Origin: CAVXUB01 sp963764805
Lineage (GTDB): Bacteria > Actinomycetota > Acidimicrobiia > Acidimicrobiales > Bog-793
DNA: 64,000 nt
Reading direction: 5' to 3'
NCBI GenBank assembly: GCA_963764805.1
Contig: CAVXUB010000005.1
Coordinates: 1-64,000, forward strand
The notes below the pieces were generated by a model. It ran no database searches, had not been told where the DNA came from, and worked only from the letters and a program-made list of their open reading frames with translations. Below are positions 58,322 to 64,000 of this stretch, one piece after another. Each line of letters opens with the position of its first letter. Within the stretch, counting starts at the first letter, position 1. The translations under genes and the position numbers were made by a program.

Positions 58322-59694
58322 ATGGAGCACACGGATACGGCGGTGGAGGAGCGGCCCGGGGAGCGGCCCGGGGACCGGTCCGAGGGGCCGCGGGAGGGGT
58401 TGTTCGACCTGGTCGTCAACCTCTGCAAGCGCCGCGGCTTCGTCTTCCCGTCGGCCGAGATCTACGGCGGCATCCGCTCCACCTACGACTACGGTCCGCT
58501 CGGCGTGAACATGCTGCGGAACGTGAAGGACGCCTGGTGGCGGGCGATGGTGCAAGAACGCGACGACGTGGTCGGGCTGGATGCTGCGATCCTCACGAAC
58601 CCGCGGGTGTGGGTCGCCTCGGGGCACGTGGCGGCCTTCAGCGACCCGCTCGTCGACTGCCGGAACTGCAAGGAGCGCTGGCGGGCCGACCACATCGACG
58701 GCACTTGCCCGAAGTGCGGCTCCACCGACCTCACCGAGGCTCGCCACTTCAACCTGATGTTCAAGACCCACGTCGGCCCGGTCGAGGACGACACCTCGGC
58801 GGCCTACCTGCGCCCGGAGACCGCGCAGGGGATGTTCGTCAACTTCGCCAACGTCGCCACGACGCTGCGCAAGAAGCCGCCCTTCGGCATCGCCCAGATC
58901 GGAAGGGCCTTCCGCAACGAGATCACGCCTGGCAACTTCGTCTTCCGCACCCGCGAGTTCGACCTGATGGAGGTCGAGTTCTTCGTGCCGCCCGGCGAGG
59001 ACGACAAGTGGTACGAGTACTGGATCGGCGAGCGTCGCTCCTGGTACCAGCGCCATGGCATCGGGGAGTCGTGGCTGCGGGTGCGCCCCCACGACGCGGA
59101 CGAGCTGTCGCACTATTCGTCCGGCACGTCCGACATCGAGTTCGCCTTCCCCTGGGGCTGGGGCGAGCTGGAAGGCATCGCCAAGCGCACCGACTACGAC
59201 CTGAAGGCGCACATCGCGTGAGTCGGGCGCCGACCTCGAGCTACTTCGACCAGGCCTCGGGCGAGCGGTACGTGCCGCACGTGGTGGAGCCGGCAGCCGG
59301 CGCCACCCGCACGATGATGGCCTTCCTCCTCGCCGCCTACGACGAGGACGAGATCGGCGGCGAGAAGCGGACGGTGCTTCGACTGCACCCGAGGATCGCC
59401 CCCTACCAGGTGGCGGTGCTGCCCCTCTCGAAGAAGGAGACCCTCGTCCCGGTGGCGAGGGACGTGTTGCGGCGGTTGCAGCGGCGTTTCGTGTGCGAGT
59501 ACGACGAGACTCAGGCGATCGGCCGCCGCTACCGACGGCAGGACGAGATCGGAACGCCCTATTGCGTGACGATCGACTTCGACTCCCTCGAGGACCACGC
59601 CGTGACGATCCGCGAACGGGACACGACCGCACAGGAGAGGGTGCCGATCGACGAGGTTGTCGCCCGCATCTCGGCGCGGATCGACCCGGACTGA
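58322..59694 (+). CDS. glyS: Glycyl-tRNA synthetase, single-chain type (two frameshifts)
   Basis: A class II synthetase of the alpha-2 (eukaryote/Gram-positive-like) type. After an acidic N-terminus, motifs include KRRGFVFPSAEIYGGIRSTY, YDYGPLGVNM, a zinc-like CRNC and CPKCGS, YLRPETAQGMFVNFANV and IGRAFRNEITPGNFVFRTRE. Near 59213 and 59238 single extra bases shift the frame; corrected reading gives AHSRESGADLSYFDQASGER and the anticodon-binding domain to the stop at 59694. Corrected length is about 456 residues. Confidence 0.94.
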
Positions 59695-59750
59695 CCAGCA
59701 GCGGACGGAGCCAACGACCGTCCGACGAGAAAGAGCGCTAGGAAAAAGCC

Positions 59751-62414
59751 ATGGCCTACGTGTACGACTTCGACCACGCCCACCCCCGCCCGCCCATGGA
59801 ACTTAAGGGCCTTCTCGGGGGGAAGGGAGCCAACCTGGCCGAGATGACCTCGGTGCTCGGCCTGCCCGTGCCGCTCGGGTTCACGATCTCCACCGACGCC
59901 TGCCGCGCCTACATGGCGAGCGGATGGCCGGATGGCCTCAACGAGGAGGTGGCTTCTCACCTCGAGAGGCTCGAGGAGGGCATGGGGCGAAGGCTGGGTG
60001 ACCCCGCCGACCCACTGCTCGTCTCGGTGCGCTCGGGCGCCAAGTTCTCGATGCCGGGGATGATGGACACCGTCCTCAACCTCGGCCTCAACGACGAATC
60101 GGTGGAGGGACTGGCCCGCCAGACGAGCGACGAGCGTTTCGCCTACGACTCCTACCGCCGCTTCGTCTCGATGTACGGGCGGATCGTGCTGGGAGTGCCC
60201 GGGGAGGCGTTCGACGAACGTTTCGAGGCGGCCAAGAAGGAGGCGGGAGCAGAGTCGGACGCCGGCATCCCGGCCGCCGCGCTGCGCAAGCTCGTCGTCG
60301 AGTTCCAGCAGGTGGTCGAGGCGCACACCGGCAGGCCCTTCCCGCAGGCGCCAACCGACCAGCTGCGGGGGGCGATCGAGGCCGTCTTCGCCTCGTGGAA
60401 CGGCGCCCGGGCGATCGCCTACCGGGTGCGCGAGCGCATCCCGCACGATCTCGGCACAGCGGTCAACGTGCAGGCGATGGTGTTCGGCAACCGTGACGAC
60501 AACTCGGGCACAGGAGTCGGGTTCACCCGCGATCCCGCCACGGGGGCACAGGGTGCCTACGGCGACTTTCTCGTCAACGCACAGGGCGAGGACGTGGTGG
60601 CCGGCATCCGCAACACGGAGTCGATCTCGGCCCTCGAGCAGCGGTTCCCGGCGATCTACTCGGAGCTGATGGCGATCTTCGGCCGCCTCGAGCAGCACTA
60701 CCGGGACATGTGCGACACCGAGTTCACGATCGACCAGGGCAAGCTCTGGATGCTGCAGACCCGTGTCGGCAAGCGGACGGGGAGGGCGGCACTGCGGATG
60801 GCGGTCGACATGGTGGACGATCCGTCGATCCGCCTGACGCCGGCCGAAGCCGTCCAGCGGGTCACCGCCGAGCACGTCGACGGTGTCCTGCACCCGCAGT
60901 TCGCTGACTACTCGGCGCCCGCGCTCACCAAGGGCCTCGGGGCCTCGCCGGGTGCGGCCGTCGGCAAGGTGTACTTCACGGCCGACGAGGCCGCTGCCGC
61001 GCACGAGGCGGGCGAGTCCGTCATCCTGGTACGCAACGAGACCTCTCCCGAGGACGTCCACGGCATGCTCGCCTCCGAGGGCATCCTGACCGCCCGGGGA
61101 GGCCTGGTGTCGCATGCCGCCGTGGTCGCTCGTGGCTGGGGCAAGCCGGCGGTGGTGGGAGCTTCGGCGCTGCAGATCGAGGGGAAGCAGCTTCGAGTCG
61201 GGGACGTGGTCGTCAACGAGGGGGAGGTCATCTCGCTCGACGGGACTGCCGGCGTGGTCGTGGTCGGAGCGGTGGCACTGACCGCAGCGGAGCCGCCGCC
61301 GGAGCTGCAGAAGATCCTCGCTTGGGCGGACGAGATCCGGGGCGACCGACTGGGGGTCTGGGCCAATGCGGACAACGGTCCCGACGCCGACAACGCCCGC
61401 AATCTGGGGGCGGAGGGCATCGGGCTCTGCCGTACCGAGCACATGTTCCTCGGCGAGGACCGCCTCCCGATCGTCCGCCGGATGATCCTCGCCTCCAACG
61501 AGGCTGAGGAGACCGCTGCACTGGAGGAGCTCCGGGTCGCCCAGAAGGCAGACTTCGAGAAGATCCTGGAGGCGATGGACGGACTGCCGGTCACGGTCCG
61601 CCTGCTCGACCCACCCTTGCACGAGTTCCTGCCGAACGTGGAGGAGCTCGCCGTCAAGGAGGCGAGGGAGGGGCTCTCGGACGAAGAGCGGCGGATGTTC
61701 GAGGCGGCGAAACAGTGGCGGGAGGCGAACCCGATGCTCGGGACACGTGGCGTGCGCCTCGGCGTCATCAAGCCGGGTCTCTACGCGATGCAGGTGCGCG
61801 CCCTGATGGAGGCCGCCTCGGAGCGCGCCGCCGCGGGCGGTCACCCGCGTCCCGAGGTGATGATCCCGCTCACCATCTCGCGAGAGGAGCTGGCTCTCGC
61901 CCGGTCGTGGGTGGAATCGGCGATCGCCGAGGTGGAGGGTGCCTCCTCGTTCGAATCGACGGTGGGGACGATGATCGAGACCCCGCGGGCAGCCCTGCTG
62001 GCAGGCGAGATCGCCGAGGTCGCCGACTTCTTCTCCTTCGGCACCAACGACCTCACCCAGATGACGTTCGGCTTCTCCCGCGACGACGTGGAAGGCCGGA
62101 TGATGTCCGCCTACCTGGAGAAGGGGTTGTTGCGACGGAACCCCTTCGAGACGATCGACGCGGCGGGCGTGGGAGAGCTGGTGCGGTCGGCCGTCGCTCG
62201 TGGCCGGGAGGCGAACCCGCATCTGAAGATCGGGATCTGCGGTGAGCACGGTGGCGATCCGGAGTCGATCGAGGTATTCGCCCGGGCGGGTCTCGACTAC
62301 GTCTCCTGTTCGCCGTTCCGTGTCCCCATCGCCCGCTTGGCGGCCGCACAGGCCCTTCTGGCGATCGATGCCGAGGCCGCGGGCGGCGGCTCGGAGGGCG
62401 CCCCTACCGCCTGA
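59751..62414 (+). CDS. ppdK: Pyruvate, phosphate dikinase
   Basis: PPDK interconverts pyruvate, ATP and phosphate with PEP, AMP and diphosphate. The intact 887-residue protein contains the N-terminal ATP-grasp domain (GGKGANLAEMTSVLGLPVPL), the swivelling phosphohistidine domain with His455 in GGLVSHAAVVARGWGKPAVV, and the C-terminal TIM barrel (GLCRTEHMFLGEDRLPIVRR, FFSFGTNDLTQMTFGFSRDD, ICGEHGGDPESIEVFARAGL). The ATG at 59751 starts 57 bases after glyS. A large antisense open frame here is only a codon-bias shadow. Confidence 0.96.
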   Translation: MAYVYDFDHAHPRPPMELKGLLGGKGANLAEMTSVLGLPVPLGFTISTDACRAYMASGWPDGLNEEVASHLERLEEGMGRRLGDPADPLLVSVRSGAKFSMPGMMDTVLNLGLNDESVEGLARQTSDERFAYDSYRRFVSMYGRIVLGVPGEAFDERFEAAKKEAGAESDAGIPAAALRKLVVEFQQVVEAHTGRPFPQAPTDQLRGAIEAVFASWNGARAIAYRVRERIPHDLGTAVNVQAMVFGNRDDNSGTGVGFTRDPATGAQGAYGDFLVNAQGEDVVAGIRNTESISALEQRFPAIYSELMAIFGRLEQHYRDMCDTEFTIDQGKLWMLQTRVGKRTGRAALRMAVDMVDDPSIRLTPAEAVQRVTAEHVDGVLHPQFADYSAPALTKGLGASPGAAVGKVYFTADEAAAAHEAGESVILVRNETSPEDVHGMLASEGILTARGGLVSHAAVVARGWGKPAVVGASALQIEGKQLRVGDVVVNEGEVISLDGTAGVVVVGAVALTAAEPPPELQKILAWADEIRGDRLGVWANADNGPDADNARNLGAEGIGLCRTEHMFLGEDRLPIVRRMILASNEAEETAALEELRVAQKADFEKILEAMDGLPVTVRLLDPPLHEFLPNVEELAVKEAREGLSDEERRMFEAAKQWREANPMLGTRGVRLGVIKPGLYAMQVRALMEAASERAAAGGHPRPEVMIPLTISREELALARSWVESAIAEVEGASSFESTVGTMIETPRAALLAGEIAEVADFFSFGTNDLTQMTFGFSRDDVEGRMMSAYLEKGLLRRNPFETIDAAGVGELVRSAVARGREANPHLKIGICGEHGGDPESIEVFARAGLDYVSCSPFRVPIARLAAAQALLAIDAEAAGGGSEGAPTA

Positions 62415-62443
62415 GGCTCTGGGTGGGCCGGTTCTGGCCCGGG

Positions 62444-62501
62444 GATCAGGGAAGGCTGGGCACGAAGCCGGTGATCAGGGAAGGCTGGGCGCGAAGTCGG
62501 T
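62444..62501. repeat. 29-bp tandem duplication at the lipoprotein 3' end
   Basis: Two adjacent 29-base copies (62444-62472 and 62473-62501) start with GATCAGGGAAGGCTGGGC and differ at two positions. The right-hand copy encodes the last residues (TDFAPSLP) and stop of the minus-strand lipoprotein; the left-hand copy lies behind that stop and would repeat the same end (TGFVPSLP and a stop). Confidence 0.85.
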
Positions 62502-63428
62502 CTTGGGGATGCCGACGATCGATGCGACCTGTTCGACGAAGGGGCCACCTGAGGCGAACCCAGGCTCACGATGGCCACCGGTCACCACGTCCACCTCCTG
62601 GCAACCCGTTTCCGATGCTGTCAGGACCGCCAGCACGGGCGAGGTCTTCGAGACTCGGAAGACGAGCTCCATGGAAGAGCCGAAGTCGGCCGGGCAATGG
62701 AACACACCGGGCGGGTAGGGCGGTAGCGCGTCGAAGGCGACCTCGATCTTGGAGATCTTCTCTGGGCTCGTGACAACGAATGCTCGAGCACGTCCGCCGG
62801 GCCCGAGCGGTCCGTTGAGCGTGATCGTCAGGTAGCGGGCGCCCGCCGGGACGACCTCACTGGTCGGCCTGGCCGGAATCCATGTGACCTGCGCGTCGGC
62901 GCGGATGGCAGTCTCGCCGCGCCCGAACGAGACGGCCTCGACAGTAAGGATGCGAGAGTCGACATCGCCTTTCCGACCGCTCCACTGGTATGCGAGGAAC
63001 CAGCCCTCGGTGCCCTGCTCGTCCCCTTGTGTTCCACTGCTCTCGGTCGTAGAACCTGCAGGTAGGTGATCGCGGAACCAACCGATAATCGGCTGGGGCG
63101 CTCTCGGCATGACCCACCAGCCGTTCACGTCAACGAGGTCGGGCGTGCCGGGCACCGCCTCAGGCTGCGAGAGCCGCGAACCGGCACCGGGCGGCAGGTG
63201 CATATAGCGAGTCGCTCTGCCGGGGAGGCGAAGGAGTGCCAGGATGCGTTCCGCTTCTGCCAGTGCCTTCTGGCGGTCGGTTGCCGGTGGTGCGGTGTGG
63301 CTCTTCTGCCGGAGAGACTCGAGCTGAGGCGATTGCGATCCGCAGGCGCCGAGCGCAGCGATCCCCGCCAGTGCCACGGAAAGGCCGAGGCGCCGGACTG
63401 CCTTCCGATCTCGATTCGTGCTCTCCAT
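62475..63428 (-). CDS. Putative lipoprotein of unknown function
   Basis: A 317-residue protein from ATG 63428. A basic N-terminus and hydrophobic stretch end in the lipobox ALGAC, so it is probably a lipid-anchored extracytoplasmic protein with acylated Cys at about residue 29. The rest has no motif I recognise; it contains beta-rich segments such as RYLTITLNGPLGPGGRARAF and VDVNGWWVMPRAPQPIIGWF. It converges on ppdK and its 3' end lies in a short tandem duplication. Confidence 0.7.
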   Translation of the reverse strand: MESTNRDRKAVRRLGLSVALAGIAALGACGSQSPQLESLRQKSHTAPPATDRQKALAEAERILALLRLPGRATRYMHLPPGAGSRLSQPEAVPGTPDLVDVNGWWVMPRAPQPIIGWFRDHLPAGSTTESSGTQGDEQGTEGWFLAYQWSGRKGDVDSRILTVEAVSFGRGETAIRADAQVTWIPARPTSEVVPAGARYLTITLNGPLGPGGRARAFVVTSPEKISKIEVAFDALPPYPPGVFHCPADFGSSMELVFRVSKTSPVLAVLTASETGCQEVDVVTGGHREPGFASGGPFVEQVASIVGIPKTDFAPSLP

Positions 63429-63561
63429 TAGTCCGCCTCCGAGCCCGCCACCGACGGCGCCCTGCCGTCATCCCATTCAGACGTGTTAACAAGCTGAGGA
63501 GTTCCGGTGGATTCGAAGAAGCGATCCTGAAGCCGGGCAGGAGCCGCTACGGTGCCGAGGA

Positions 63562-64000
63562 GTGGCCATACCCGTCGAGGACATCGCCGCCGTCAGGGCA
63601 GCCACCGACATCGGTGCGCTGATCGGCGAATACGTGCCCCTCAAGCGGGTCGGCACCCGGCTGCAGGGATTGTGCCCGTTCCATCAGGAGAAGTCGCCCA
63701 GCTTCAGCGTGAACCCAGGTGAGGGCTTCTACCACTGTTTCGGCTGCGGGGTCTCGGGGGACGCGATCAGCTTCATCCGGGCGATGGATGCCCTCGACTT
63801 CGCCGAGGCGGTGGAGAGGCTGGGCGCCCGTGCAGGCATCTCTGTCCGCAACGACGCCCCCGGTGGCGCCTCGCGGGTCGACCGCGACCGGCGCCAGGCG
63901 CTCTACGGGGCGATGGAGGCCGCCGTCGACTTCTACCACCGGCGGTTGCTGGAGGCCGCCGACGCCGGGCCGGCACGCCAGTACCTGCGCAGCAGGGGCT
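63562..64000 (+). CDS. dnaG: DNA primase, N-terminal part (continues beyond the window)
   Basis: DnaG makes RNA primers for replication. From GTG 63562 the protein begins VAIPVEDIAAVRAATDIGAL and contains the zinc-binding CHC2 domain (LCPFHQEKSPSFSVNP and FYHCFGCGVSGDAISFIRAM). About 146 residues are seen before the window ends, still in frame at base 64000. The order glyS, ppdK, dnaG is typical of related actinobacteria. Confidence 0.93.
   Translation, partial: MAIPVEDIAAVRAATDIGALIGEYVPLKRVGTRLQGLCPFHQEKSPSFSVNPGEGFYHCFGCGVSGDAISFIRAMDALDFAEAVERLGARAGISVRNDAPGGASRVDRDRRQALYGAMEAAVDFYHRRLLEAADAGPARQYLRSRG

Noticed and set aside
57020..59632. An 870-codon open frame antisense to recO and glyS
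   Set aside because: Translation is low-complexity Arg/Pro/Gly-rich and antisense to well-identified genes.
59559..62249. An 896-codon open frame antisense to ppdK
   Set aside because: It mirrors the codon bias of the intact ppdK gene, shows no domain and is rich in Arg/His/Gly as expected of a GC-rich shadow frame.

Overview
The window looks like a metagenomic contig of high-GC actinobacterial DNA made of two pieces that probably do not belong together. Piece A (1 to about 7375) is the ribosomal/RNA-polymerase region of a Streptomyces-like actinomycete. On the minus strand it carries tRNA-Trp, secE, nusG, rplK, rplA, rplJ, rplL and the 5' third of rpoB, with a divergent class-I aminotransferase on the plus strand. 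Piece B (about 7375 to 64000) resembles a different, deeper actinobacterial lineage; I would guess Acidimicrobiia. At the join both flanking genes are cut: the aminotransferase loses its C-terminal half and a PIN/TRAM membrane protein loses its PIN domain.

Piece B by region. 7.8-11.7 kb: a membrane-anchored GH18 protein, an FAH-family enzyme, a DsbA-like protein related to mycothiol-dependent reductases, and a mycothiol-dependent maleylpyruvate isomerase-like protein. 11.8-17.2 kb: a giant signalling protein (Ser/Thr kinase, AAA-type ATPase, helical repeats, two GAF domains, GGDEF). 17.3-28.2 kb: an F420-type luciferase-like oxidoreductase, rpsT, lepA, a phosphate:H+ symporter behind a PHO-box-like array, bioB with bsaP, hrcA (with a CIRCE operator), dnaJ, rsmE, a BldD-type c-di-GMP-binding regulator and hemW. 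28.4-32.9 kb: an excisionase-like HTH protein, HIT protein, phoH, ybeY, a CNNM/CorC protein and era. 32.9-45.6 kb: a nucleotidyltransferase, then dinG, recD, recB, recC and a GNAT acetyltransferase on the minus strand. 45.7-51.7 kb: the histidine degradation operon hutH-hutU-hutF-hutI. 51.8-56.5 kb: an assimilatory sulfate reduction cluster, cysH, a siroheme sulfite reductase and an FrhB-like F420-binding iron-sulfur protein, divergent from a siroheme synthase gene. 56.5-64 kb: uppS, a small membrane protein, recO, glyS, ppdK, a lipoprotein and the start of dnaG.

Functional links. Several genes point to F420 and mycothiol metabolism. The GGDEF protein could make, and the BldD-like protein could sense, cyclic di-GMP. 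The sulfite reductase and the FrhB-like protein overlap by four bases and together resemble a split version of the F420-dependent sulfite reductase (Fsr) of methanogens; this is the most interesting candidate system here.

Sequence quality limits the annotation. Many conserved genes carry frameshifts. Every frameshift I could resolve in piece B is consistent with one or more extra bases (15 in lepA alone), whereas piece A shows mainly lost bases in G/C runs. I treat these genes as intact in the organism and damaged in the assembly.
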